64,000 nucleotides of DNA from Bacteroidales bacterium. Its GTDB lineage: Bacteria > Bacteroidota > Bacteroidia > Bacteroidales > F082. A program made the position numbers and the translations under genes. This document shows positions 1 through 7,850 of the stretch, piece after piece. Positions within the stretch are counted from its first letter, which is position 1. Every line of letters starts with the position of its first letter. The stretch spans positions 25,881-89,880 of the forward strand of contig JAKSNC010000003.1 in NCBI GenBank assembly GCA_024400195.1. The letters are read 5' to 3'. The notes beneath the pieces were generated by a model. That model saw only the letters and a list, made by a program, of their open reading frames with translations, ran no database searches and was not told where the DNA came from.

Positions 1-936
1 GCCGTCGAACGGGGATTGGTGACACTCATCGGCGCAACGACCGAAAACCCGAGTTTTGAAGTCATATCGCCGCTTCTTTCAAGATGCCAGGTCTATATTC
101 TCAAGTCGTTGGAGAAAGATGACCTGAGGAAGCTTCTCCGCAGTGCTGTCGCCGTCCTTGAGAAAGACTACGACAAGAAAATCGAGCTGAAAGAGGACGA
201 GGCGTTGCTTCGTATAAGCGGAGGCGACGCGCGCAAACTTCTAAACGCCGTGGAACTCGTGGTCACAATGCTTGACGAAGCCGGAAAAAATACCGACACG
301 CTCGTTATTGATAATGACAGCACGACGCGTTATATTCAAAGTAATCTCGTGAAATACGACAGGTTAGGGGAGATGCACTACGATATCATATCGGCCTTCA
401 TCAAGTCGATGCGCGGCAGTGACCCTAACGCCGCCGTCTATTACCTTGCGAGAATGATTGAGGCCGGCGAAGATCCTCTCTTCATCGCCCGCAGGATGCT
501 GATTCTTGCTTCGGAGGACATCGGCAACGCCAATCCTAACGCGCTTCTCCTTGCAAATACGTGCTTCGATGCGGTGAACAAGATAGGCTGGCCGGAAAGT
601 AGGATTATTTTGTCGCAGACAGCGACGTACCTTGCGTCTTCGCCTAAGAGTAACGCCGCCGTTGTAGCCATCGACAAGGCTCAAGCTATCGTGAGGGAGA
701 CTGGCAACCTGAGTGTGCCGCTTCATCTGCGCAACGCACCCACAAAACTGATGAAAGACCTCGGCTATCACGACGGATACAAATACGCTCATGACTATCA
801 GGGCAACTTCGTCGAACAGGAATTCCTACCTGACGAGATTTCCGGAACGAGAATTTACGAGCCTCAGGACAACCCACGGGAACGCGAAATCAGAACATCA
901 CTCCATAACAAATGGAAAGACCGTTATGGGTATTGA
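1..936 (+). CDS. rarA: Replication-associated recombination protein A (RarA/MgsA), 5'-truncated
   Basis: AAA+ clamp-loader-like ATPase that acts at stalled replication forks. The reading frame is open from base 1 without a start codon, so the N-terminal part with Walker A lies outside the window; full-length members are about 420-450 residues and roughly 311 are visible. The first visible residues include LVTLIGATTENPSFEV, the sensor-1 region highly characteristic of RarA, followed by SPLLSRCQVY. The C-terminal part contains the tetramerisation/MgsA_C region (MRGSDPNAAVYYLARM, EDIGNANPNAL). It ends in a normal stop. The family call is firm; only the start is missing. Confidence 0.95.
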   Translation, partial: AVERGLVTLIGATTENPSFEVISPLLSRCQVYILKSLEKDDLRKLLRSAVAVLEKDYDKKIELKEDEALLRISGGDARKLLNAVELVVTMLDEAGKNTDTLVIDNDSTTRYIQSNLVKYDRLGEMHYDIISAFIKSMRGSDPNAAVYYLARMIEAGEDPLFIARRMLILASEDIGNANPNALLLANTCFDAVNKIGWPESRIILSQTATYLASSPKSNAAVVAIDKAQAIVRETGNLSVPLHLRNAPTKLMKDLGYHDGYKYAHDYQGNFVEQEFLPDEISGTRIYEPQDNPREREIRTSLHNKWKDRYGY

Positions 937-939
937 ATT

Positions 940-970
940 TTAGAAGTTAGAATTTAGAAGTTAGAATTCC
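940..970. repeat. Short direct repeat between rarA and the DUF2079 gene
   Basis: Two head-to-tail copies of a roughly 14-nt word (TTTAGAAGTTAGAA) fill the spacer between convergent genes. The same word, reverse-complemented as TTCTAACTTC, recurs in spacers at 11176-11218 and 34180-34203. It resembles slippage-generated intergenic sequence rather than a regulatory site. Confidence 0.6.
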
Positions 971-975
971 TTGCT

Positions 976-2427
976 CTATCTTTTTTTACGGAGTAGGTAT
1001 AAATCGCCGTTTGTGTCTAAAACCTCATAAAGAGGATTGCCGTTTATCACTGTACTGACTTTTTTTGTATCATCACCGGAATAACTCCAATGTTTTTTCT
1101 TCACTAAGAAATATTCGGCATTGTATTGAAGTCCGGAAGGGAACAGATAAACGCTGTCGCGCAGTGCTAAATGAGGCGTGAAGAACGTTGTCGCGCATAC
1201 GGAAGCGTCATCGGGGATTTTATTAAGCATTCGGCGAGCCACGTCCACGTCAAATGCGCTTTGATGATAATGTTGTGCCTGAAAAATCCTTACTCTACCT
1301 GTTGAAATCGAAGTGAGCGGTGTGTCAACAGTGTAAATCGTCGTGGACAAAGTCAATATCACCATTGCGGCGGATAGTCCGAACTGCCACTTTATGTTTT
1401 TAAGTTTGGCAATGGCAATAAAACCGGCGACAACCAAAACGGGAGCAAATTCAACACTATACTGGCGAGTTACGCCCCAAAACGACTCGTCGTATGCCAA
1501 CATTTTCTGTACCAATAACGGTATCAACATTATCAAATAGTTCGGTTTGAAAAAAGCGAGTAACAAGCCTGAAGTTAACGCGCAGATATAAAATTCGGCT
1601 TTAATGCCTTCGTCGTTTGGCGTAAAGAAGAGATTTTGTACGACTTTCACGGGATGAGCCAGCATCCACAGTGCGATGTCCCTCACATTGGAACCCATAT
1701 ATTCGTAACGCCAGAAACCGGGACTGTGACCGTGGTTAAAATGCGGCATCACATATAAATTGATGACAATCAGATAAATAAGACAGAAGATTATGTATGC
1801 TGTCAACCAAATCACGGCTTTTTTGTCTTTGCGGTAATCCCAAAGTAATGCGATGAAGACGAAGCAAAGCCATAGCGGTATCGTTTCCTTAGCAATCATC
1901 ATCATTATCAATAAAAACGAGGCTTTCCCATATTTTTGGGATTTGAAACAATACAGCAGCCATGGCAGAAGCATTGTGGCGACGACATTGGAATGGTAAT
2001 CGAAAGCCAAGGCGTGCCAGATGCCGAAAAAGAGCAGAAACGACAATGTCGCGGCAAGTGGCAGCGTTTCAGTATCGCTGTAAAGACGGATAAGCCTATA
2101 AATGCCCAATGCGCCAAACAACACGGCGGCTATTTGCACAATAAGAAGAGTCAACGGCCCGAACAGCCAAATCAGAGGCGAAAAAATCATCAGATATAAA
2201 TCAAAATGATCACCCAACAACGCGATTGGCTCATTCTGGAAGAAACTGCAATCGCACATTCTGAAATGAGCGTAGTCGTATAAGGCCTTTGTATATAAGC
2301 CGTGATCCAAGCCGTATGTTCTGAAAGTGTAATAATTTGTGACGGAGAGCAGCGAAAACAGCACTGCGAAAACCGCAAAAATGATAACGAGTGCGTTTTT
2401 ATGATGTCGTTGAAAAAACAGCTCCAT
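976..2427 (-). CDS. DUF2079 family polytopic membrane protein
   Basis: Integral membrane protein of 483 residues with about ten hydrophobic segments. The first membrane segment follows MELFFQRHHKN, and the early loop YTFRTYGLDHGLYTKALYDY is typical of DUF2079, a family with GT-C-like topology whose biochemical role is not established. A soluble segment near the C-terminus (after about residue 370) carries the conserved DARRML-like stretch. It lies 13 bases downstream of the ATPase gene on the same strand and may be co-transcribed. Glycosyltransferase activity is only an inference from the fold class. Confidence 0.8.
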   Translation of the reverse strand: MELFFQRHHKNALVIIFAVFAVLFSLLSVTNYYTFRTYGLDHGLYTKALYDYAHFRMCDCSFFQNEPIALLGDHFDLYLMIFSPLIWLFGPLTLLIVQIAAVLFGALGIYRLIRLYSDTETLPLAATLSFLLFFGIWHALAFDYHSNVVATMLLPWLLYCFKSQKYGKASFLLIMMMIAKETIPLWLCFVFIALLWDYRKDKKAVIWLTAYIIFCLIYLIVINLYVMPHFNHGHSPGFWRYEYMGSNVRDIALWMLAHPVKVVQNLFFTPNDEGIKAEFYICALTSGLLLAFFKPNYLIMLIPLLVQKMLAYDESFWGVTRQYSVEFAPVLVVAGFIAIAKLKNIKWQFGLSAAMVILTLSTTIYTVDTPLTSISTGRVRIFQAQHYHQSAFDVDVARRMLNKIPDDASVCATTFFTPHLALRDSVYLFPSGLQYNAEYFLVKKKHWSYSGDDTKKVSTVINGNPLYEVLDTNGDLYLLRKKR

Positions 2428-2440
2428 AACACTTGCTGAG

Positions 2441-3631
2441 TTAAAAAATGTTTTCTATATTGCAGGTGAAGAAAGTCTCTAAATCTAATCCGTCGGTTCC
2501 TACTACCACGGAGCGTTTCGGATGGTACTTTTGTGCAAAAGCCGGCAGTCCGCTGTTCATTGACCTGCGTCCGCTTTTAACCTCGATAGCGATAGTCTCG
2601 CCGTCCATTGTCACAATGTAATCCACTTCGTCATCACCATTCCTCCAATAATACAGACTGCCGTCGTTTTCCTCCACAAAATCCAAAAGATAAACACCCA
2701 CTGCTGATTCGACCCATCTACCCCATACGACGGAATCCGTGCCGTCAATTTCTAACCCTTTGCCGTGAAGAGCAGTGAGAAAGGCGTTGTTATAAACGGC
2801 GAATTTGGGGACAGACTGCCGTTTGCGGGCCTCGTCTTGCGCATATTTGCTCAGACCGCGCAGTAGATTGCCCTGCTTAAGCAGTTCCAAATAAGATGCT
2901 AAAGTCGTTACATTGCCGGCGTCCTGCAACTGCCCTAACAGTTTTGTCAATGACAGCAGCTGAGACGAATACGTGCATCCAAGTTCAAACAACTGCTTCA
3001 TCAAGGCCGGCTTGTAGATGTTGGAAGTCAGCACGATGTCTTTTTCTATTGCGGGGCTGATGATGGCGTTTTTGACATACTTTCGCCAACGGCGGAGATC
3101 CTGCATAAATGGAACCGCCCCCGGAAAACCGCCATAATAAATCCATTGCTTGAGCGACAGCCCGAAAGCCTCGTGCATCTCCTGATATGACCAGTGTCCC
3201 ATTCGTATCATCTCAAAACGCCCGAAGAGAGACTCGGTCAAGCCTTTCCTTAACAGCAGACGTGACGAACCCAAAAGAACCACTTTGAGATTTCTCCGTT
3301 GTAGGGTATCGGTGTCCCATTCGCGTTTTACATATTCGCTCCACCGCTCGATCTTTTGTATCTCATCTATCACTAAAACAGCTTCAGAAAGATTCTGCAC
3401 TTCCATCATAATCCTTGCATTTTCCCAAATGCGGCTGATCCAGTCCCCGTCTTGAGGAAGTACCGTGTCAGCGTTATACGAGAAATAGGGAACAGATAGT
3501 GTCTGTAACACTTGATTAACCATTGTTGATTTCCCGACTTGGCGAGGACCTGCTATAACTTGTATCGTTTTTCTCTGCTCTGCAAGCCTTGATTTTAGTA
3601 TATCGCACTGATTTCTAATGAATTTAGTCAT
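2441..3631 (-). CDS. AAA_14/DUF4143 ATP-binding protein
   Basis: A 396-residue protein of the family with an N-terminal AAA_14 ATPase and C-terminal DUF4143 domain. Walker A is GPRQVGKST at residues 28-36, and Walker B is AVLVIDEIQK followed by a tryptophan-containing segment. The C-terminus has the nuclease-fold signature DEVDYIV...IAIEVKSG, which in this family resembles a PD-(D/E)XK core but is not proven catalytic. Such genes are scattered and often multicopy in Bacteroidales; function is unknown, with defence or regulatory roles sometimes suspected. The striking point is its 5' leader, made of 22-nt tandem repeats that end 5 bases before the ATG. The 13-base gap to the DUF2079 gene suggests co-transcription. 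Confidence 0.85.
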   Translation of the reverse strand: MTKFIRNQCDILKSRLAEQRKTIQVIAGPRQVGKSTMVNQVLQTLSVPYFSYNADTVLPQDGDWISRIWENARIMMEVQNLSEAVLVIDEIQKIERWSEYVKREWDTDTLQRRNLKVVLLGSSRLLLRKGLTESLFGRFEMIRMGHWSYQEMHEAFGLSLKQWIYYGGFPGAVPFMQDLRRWRKYVKNAIISPAIEKDIVLTSNIYKPALMKQLFELGCTYSSQLLSLTKLLGQLQDAGNVTTLASYLELLKQGNLLRGLSKYAQDEARKRQSVPKFAVYNNAFLTALHGKGLEIDGTDSVVWGRWVESAVGVYLLDFVEENDGSLYYWRNGDDEVDYIVTMDGETIAIEVKSGRRSMNSGLPAFAQKYHPKRSVVVGTDGLDLETFFTCNIENIF

Positions 3632-3636
3632 AATAT

Positions 3637-3714
3637 TTACTCAAATCTATTGAAAAATTTACTCAAATCTATCGAAAATTTTACTCAAATCTATCGAAAA
3701 AATTACTCAAATCT
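3637..3714 (-). repeat. Three and a half 22-nt tandem repeats in the 5' leader of the ATPase gene
   Basis: Plus-strand copies start at 3637, 3659, 3681 and 3703 (last one partial). Each begins TTACTCAAATCT and continues with AT(T/C)GAAAA plus variable A/T bases. Read on the minus strand every unit ends in ATAGATTTGAGTAA. The array lies between the -7 promoter element at 3720-3727 and the ATG at 3631, so nearly the whole predicted untranslated leader is repeat. There are no unique spacers, so it is not a CRISPR array. Confidence 0.85.
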
Positions 3715-3719
3715 CGCGG

Positions 3720-3727
3720 CAAAGGTA
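3720..3727 (-). promoter_or_regulatory. -7 promoter element for the ATPase gene
   Basis: Minus-strand TACCTTTG matches the Bacteroidetes -7 consensus TAnnTTTG. The expected start of transcription is near 3713, at the beginning of the repeat array. Confidence 0.6.
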
Positions 3728-3813
3728 CAACATTACCTTTATATTTGCAAGTCGTTTTTTTTCTTTTTCGCAAAAAAAAAACAATTTTTAAAAAGACGTT
3801 ATCAGAAATTTCC

Positions 3814-3821
3814 TAACTTTG
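3814..3821 (+). promoter_or_regulatory. -7 promoter element for the cobalamin riboswitch transcript
   Basis: TAACTTTG, a perfect TAnnTTTG match, lies about 8-10 bases before the first conserved riboswitch bases. Confidence 0.7.
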
Positions 3822-3831
3822 CGGCGGATTT

Positions 3832-3990
3832 TTGGTGCCGGAAACGGCTCAAAAGGGAATCGGGTGTGAATCCCGGACAGTTCCCGCTGCTGTGATCTCT
3901 TGCAGCGTCCGCCAATTTGGTCACTGGCTTCCACTCGGAGGCCGGGAAGACGGCGGGCGTAAGGAGTAAGTCAGAAGACCTGCCAAAGTC
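3832..3990 (+). ncRNA. Cobalamin (B12) riboswitch
   Basis: The aptamer core is readable: GTGCCGGAAACGGCTC opening stem, GGGAATCGGGTGTGAATCCC, the GACAGTTCCCGCTGCTGTGA segment, the GCCGGGAAG...GGCG region, and the B12 box AGTCAGAAGACCTGCC at 3969-3984. It precedes a BtuB-like receptor gene by about 200 bases, as expected for AdoCbl-sensing switches. A hairpin with stem AAAGTC/GACTTT follows at 3985-4007. I cannot tell from sequence alone which downstream helix is the expression platform; no strong T-tract terminator is visible before 4190, so translational control is more likely. Confidence 0.93.
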
Positions 3991-4092
3991 CGAAAAAACG
4001 AGACTTTCGGGATAAAAGTCAGTCGGATTACCTGTCGTTTTCGACCTTATTCCAGAAAGTTTTGAGGCTATTAACCCTTAAAACTAAACGTT

Positions 4093-4176
4093 ATGTTGAA
4101 AGAAAAAGCAATTTTAAAATGTCCGCCGGGGCGGAAAAAGCATCTTCCTGAAAATGAGTCGAAAATGCTGATTTGA
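4093..4176 (+). CDS. Possible 27-residue leader peptide between riboswitch and btuB
   Basis: ATG to TGA frame of 27 codons, lysine-rich, containing CPPGRKKHLPENES. A perfect GC-rich hairpin (TCCGCC/GGCGGA, 4122-4135) lies inside it. The frame ends 13 bases before the receptor ATG. It could be a translated leader coupling riboswitch state to btuB translation, or chance. There is no homology evidence here; conservation of the peptide in related genomes would decide. Confidence 0.3.
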   Translation: MLKEKAILKCPPGRKKHLPENESKMLI

Positions 4177-4189
4177 TGTCCGTATTACG

Positions 4190-6073
4190 ATGAAAAACAC
4201 TGTCTTAGCCATCTTAGCCGTCACAGCTTGTCTTAGACTTTATGCCCAGGACACGATAGTTCTGCGTCCAGTCGAAGTCAGCGCGTCTGCCGTGCACGCG
4301 GCTGAAACATCCATGGAACGAAAAGTCGATACAACGGTTGTCCAACGAATGTCAACGGCTCCGCTTTCGCAGATTCTTATCGAGCAAAGCCCCGTCTTCA
4401 TCAAGACTTACGGGCCCGGCGGAACGGCGACGGCGTCATTCAGAGGCACGACGGCTTCGCACACACTTGTCCTTTGGAACGGCTTCCAACTCAACGCGCC
4501 CACACTTGGACAAGTCGATTTCAGCACAATCCCGGTCTTTATGACCGATGAATTGTCGTTGAAGTGGGGTAGCGCGACTTCGACACAAAGTGGCGGTCTC
4601 GGAGGTGTTGTAAGTATTGATAATGATGTAAAATTTGGTAAAGGTTTAATGCTTAACTTGAAACAGAGTGTAGGAAGTTTTTCTACAATAGGCTCTTACG
4701 TGACGACAGGCTACTCGTGGAAGCATATTTTGTTCAGGATAAAGGCTTATCGCTCGTCAAGTGAAAACGATTTTGAATACTATAACAACGCCCTCATTCC
4801 TCACCAGAGAATGAAGCAGAAAAACGCGTCTTTCTTGGACTTCGGATTTATGCCTGAGGTGAAGGCCATGTTCGGGCATTCCGTCCTGACAGCCGTGTCG
4901 TGGAATCAGTGGAACGACAGAAACCATCCGCAGATAATGGCAAACGTGGCGAATGCGAATACGGAGGAATACACGAAAAGCGACTTTTCAAGAAACTTTA
5001 TCGCGTACAAGTATTTCTGGAACGACGGCAGTATCTCGCTTAAATCCGGGCTTTTTCACGAGTCGCAGGATTATCACCTTAACAGTTTTACGATTTCAGG
5101 ACAGCCTGTTACGACGATAGTTTCTGATAATGAGGCTCTTATGACTCATCAGATTGCGGAGCTGACGCAGAGAATCGTCAACTCGTGGAAGGTGAATGTG
5201 AAAATACAGTGGGATATGGACCGCGTCACTTCCGACAATTATTCCGACATCAAACGCCGCGACATATTCTCAAGCTATGCTTCCGTAAACGGAGACTTGT
5301 TTGGCGGACTTTCGTTTCAGGCTACGATTCGCAATGATATTGTTGACGGCGCTTCGTCCGGCTTCTTCCCGACGGCGACGCTGAACTACAGATTTCGCTC
5401 GCTTGAAGGTCTCAGTGCTACCGCCGGATATAGCCACAACTATAGATTGCCGAGTCTTAACGACCTCTATTGGTACCCTGGCGGCAACGAGAGCCTCAAG
5501 GCCGAAGACGGAAAAACACTTGATGTTAGTGTCAGATTTGAGAAGAAAAACGACAAGATGACTATCAATTTGAATCTTGGTGCTTATTATTCGCTCGTTG
5601 ACGACTGGATTCAGTGGGTTCCGACGGTTTATCGCTTCTGGGTTCCCGAAAATGTGTCGGAAGTGCGTGCACGCGGAATCGAAGTACATGTTAAAGGATT
5701 TTATAACTTTAGAAGTGTAACTTTCGGAATATCAGGAAATTATATCTATAGCAAAACGACTAACGATGATAGGCAGCTCATCTATATTCCTCTTCATCAC
5801 GGCAATTTGTCGGCCTCGGCGATGTGGAAAAGATGGTCGTTGAACTACACTTTTGAGGCTACTGGAGAACGCAAGACATCAAACAATGATGACGAGTTTT
5901 TTGCATTCAAACTTAATCCGTATTACCTTCACCACCTCAATATTGGTAAGGAAATCGGAAAATTCAACGTGAATATTATCATTCACAACCTGACGAACGA
6001 AGATTATCAGGCTGTTCTGTGGCGCGCGATGCCCGGAATATGTTTCGAAGCCGTAATCGAGTTCAAATTGTAA
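4190..6073 (+). CDS. btuB: TonB-dependent outer-membrane receptor, BtuB-like (cobalamin uptake)
   Basis: A 627-residue outer-membrane receptor with an N-terminal signal peptide (MKNTVLAILAVTACLRLYAQ). A plug domain follows: VEVSAS, the QILIEQSPVFIKTYGPGG segment and GTTASHTLVLWNGF. A 22-strand-type barrel ends in an aromatic/hydrophobic C-terminus (ICFEAVIEFKL). Its position directly after a cobalamin riboswitch and before a BtuG-like lipoprotein identifies the substrate as corrinoid. At about 630 residues it is compact compared with SusC-type receptors and matches BtuB-like receptors. TonB-ExbBD energy coupling would be supplied from elsewhere. Confidence 0.9.
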   Translation: MKNTVLAILAVTACLRLYAQDTIVLRPVEVSASAVHAAETSMERKVDTTVVQRMSTAPLSQILIEQSPVFIKTYGPGGTATASFRGTTASHTLVLWNGFQLNAPTLGQVDFSTIPVFMTDELSLKWGSATSTQSGGLGGVVSIDNDVKFGKGLMLNLKQSVGSFSTIGSYVTTGYSWKHILFRIKAYRSSSENDFEYYNNALIPHQRMKQKNASFLDFGFMPEVKAMFGHSVLTAVSWNQWNDRNHPQIMANVANANTEEYTKSDFSRNFIAYKYFWNDGSISLKSGLFHESQDYHLNSFTISGQPVTTIVSDNEALMTHQIAELTQRIVNSWKVNVKIQWDMDRVTSDNYSDIKRRDIFSSYASVNGDLFGGLSFQATIRNDIVDGASSGFFPTATLNYRFRSLEGLSATAGYSHNYRLPSLNDLYWYPGGNESLKAEDGKTLDVSVRFEKKNDKMTINLNLGAYYSLVDDWIQWVPTVYRFWVPENVSEVRARGIEVHVKGFYNFRSVTFGISGNYIYSKTTNDDRQLIYIPLHHGNLSASAMWKRWSLNYTFEATGERKTSNNDDEFFAFKLNPYYLHHLNIGKEIGKFNVNIIIHNLTNEDYQAVLWRAMPGICFEAVIEFKL

Positions 6074-6118
6074 AAAATTAACATTAAAGTAAAAGTTTAA
6101 TTTTAAAAATTAAAAAAT

Positions 6119-7186
6119 ATGAAAATCAAATTGTTTATTATAGCGATAATGTCGATTTCGATAATAACGTCATGCAAAAAAAATGATAACGACGCCACTT
6201 CTGACGTCTCTTCCATCGGGAAAGGCGTTTTTGTCCTCAACGAAGGCGGTTTCACTGTTTCAAATTCGTCGTTGACTTTTTACGACACGGAGATGGATAC
6301 AGTGTGTAACAATCTGTTTTACAAGGTAAACGGCGGTATCATCGGTGATGTCGCGCAGTCGTTGACTCTTGCTGACGATAATCTCTTCATCGTGGTGAAT
6401 AACAGCAACTATATCTATAAAACTGATGCTAACACGCTAAAAATCAAGGGAAATAAGGCTGAAGGATTCGTTTCTCCGCGTCATCTGCTTGTCGTCAACG
6501 ATGAAAAGGCATACGTTTCTGACATTGCGGCAAAAGGTTTATGGATTGTCAATACGGAGACGATGCAGACGACGGGCTTTATCGAGACAGGCAACACGAC
6601 GGAGAAAATGGTGATGATCGGCGACGAGGTCTTTGTGTGTAATTGGTCAAATTATTATCAGCCACAGACTTCTGACGCATCGTTTCAGGTAATAGATACT
6701 CGGTCTGACGAACTCGTCGGGACTTACGGAGTTGGCGAGCAGCCCAACAGCATCGTCGTTGATTGTAATGAAAATATTTGGATTCTCTGCGGCGGCGAGT
6801 ATGATTACACGTATTGGACGGTGAGTGGCGCAAAATTGTGCAGAGTCAATCCGAAAACCTTAGAAATCAAGGATTTTAAGTTTGCTGACGGAGGATATAC
6901 TTCGCCATCGTCGCTTTGTATTGATGATGAAGGTGAAAAACTTTATTTTCTAAACGGAGATGTTTTTGAAATGAATATCAATGATTTGGCATTGCCGACG
7001 AAGGCTTTTGCCTCAGCTGACGGAAGGTCGTTTTATAGTGTCGCCGTTTCGCCTGAGGGCGATGTCTTCGTTACCGACGCGAAAGACTACCAAAGCAACG
7101 GCTCCGTGATAAGGTATTCGTCTGACGGCGAAGAAAAAGCCGTTTTCGACGCCGGAGTCTGCCCGCAGGCGATGGCGTTCAACTAA
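6119..7186 (+). CDS. btuG: BtuG-like surface cobalamin-binding beta-propeller lipoprotein
   Basis: A 355-residue lipoprotein: signal peptide MKIKLFIIAIMSISIITSC with lipobox cysteine at residue 19, followed by a polar KKNDND linker as in exported lipoproteins. The rest is a YncE/DUF5074-type seven-bladed beta-propeller (repeated blade sequences such as VFVLNEGGF, NNLFIVVNNSNYIYK, QPNSIVVDCNENIW). In Bacteroides, BtuG is a surface lipoprotein that binds B12 with very high affinity and hands it to BtuB. The gene is 45 bases downstream of btuB in the same riboswitch-controlled unit, which supports that role. Specific ligand contacts cannot be judged from sequence. Confidence 0.87.
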   Translation: MKIKLFIIAIMSISIITSCKKNDNDATSDVSSIGKGVFVLNEGGFTVSNSSLTFYDTEMDTVCNNLFYKVNGGIIGDVAQSLTLADDNLFIVVNNSNYIYKTDANTLKIKGNKAEGFVSPRHLLVVNDEKAYVSDIAAKGLWIVNTETMQTTGFIETGNTTEKMVMIGDEVFVCNWSNYYQPQTSDASFQVIDTRSDELVGTYGVGEQPNSIVVDCNENIWILCGGEYDYTYWTVSGAKLCRVNPKTLEIKDFKFADGGYTSPSSLCIDDEGEKLYFLNGDVFEMNINDLALPTKAFASADGRSFYSVAVSPEGDVFVTDAKDYQSNGSVIRYSSDGEEKAVFDAGVCPQAMAFN

Positions 7187-7283
7187 ATGGTTTGACGTTT
7201 TGACCGTTGGACATTTTGACTTTTTGAGTGAAAAATTGCAAAAGAGCCGTTTTTGAGAAATAAAAAAAACTTATTTTTGCGCC
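7187..7283. other. Spacer with TTGAC-type short repeats and a -7 promoter
   Basis: After the btuG stop the spacer repeats words related to TTTTGAC, like the longer array at 38194-38268. TATTTTTG at 7272-7279 fits the Bacteroidetes -7 consensus and probably drives the PPTase-phosphatase pair. Confidence 0.5.
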
Positions 7284-7850
7284 GTGGTTTCCATCTTCGA
7301 CGATATGACACTCTGCACGGATGACGAAGTGCAGAAGATGCTTCCGCTGGTTTCAAATCAACGACGCGCGCAAGCTCTTGCCTTTACTCATGTTTTCGGA
7401 AGATTCGCCTGCCTGAAGTCGTACCTTATGCTGCTTGAAATCCTCGATATGGGGAACGTCAAACCTGAGTTCGCTTTCGGCACAAACGGAAAACCTTTCC
7501 TGAAAGATTTTCCCGATGTCTATTTTAACATAAGCCATTGCAGGAACGGTATTGCTGTCGCTGCGGAAAATTGTCCTATAGGTATTGATATTGAATCTTT
7601 TAGACCGTATAAAGAGGCTCTTGTCAGGAGGACGATGAACGAAGATGAATGTAAAAAAATCAGTGGTTCGTCTAATCCTGACATTGAGTTTACAGTTCTA
7701 TGGACGAAAAAAGAGTCCGTAGTGAAACTGAAAGGTAACTCCATTATTGATGACATCAGAAATATATTGTCTAACAATGATATAACGTTGGATACGCACA
7801 TCAATCTTGAGAAGCGTTATGTTTATTCCATAGCTAAAAAATTAAAATGA
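7284..7850 (+). CDS. 4'-phosphopantetheinyl transferase superfamily protein
   Basis: Sfp/AcpS-type enzyme that moves phosphopantetheine from CoA to carrier proteins. The conserved motifs are FNISH (81-85), PIGIDIE (98-104, metal-binding acid residues) and WTKKESVVKLKG (140-151, catalytic Glu and Lys). At 188 residues it is short for an Sfp-type enzyme but complete. The frame opens with GTG at 7284, five bases after the -7 element, so that start would be nearly leaderless; ATG at 7305 (residue 8, MTLCTDDEVQ) is a likely alternative and loses no conserved residue. Its stop overlaps the start of the phosphatase gene (ATGA), implying translational coupling. Confidence 0.88.
   Translation: MVSIFDDMTLCTDDEVQKMLPLVSNQRRAQALAFTHVFGRFACLKSYLMLLEILDMGNVKPEFAFGTNGKPFLKDFPDVYFNISHCRNGIAVAAENCPIGIDIESFRPYKEALVRRTMNEDECKKISGSSNPDIEFTVLWTKKESVVKLKGNSIIDDIRNILSNNDITLDTHINLEKRYVYSIAKKLK

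Noticed and set aside
3637-3714. CRISPR array.
   Set aside because: The 22-nt units are contiguous with no unique spacers and no cas genes are present.
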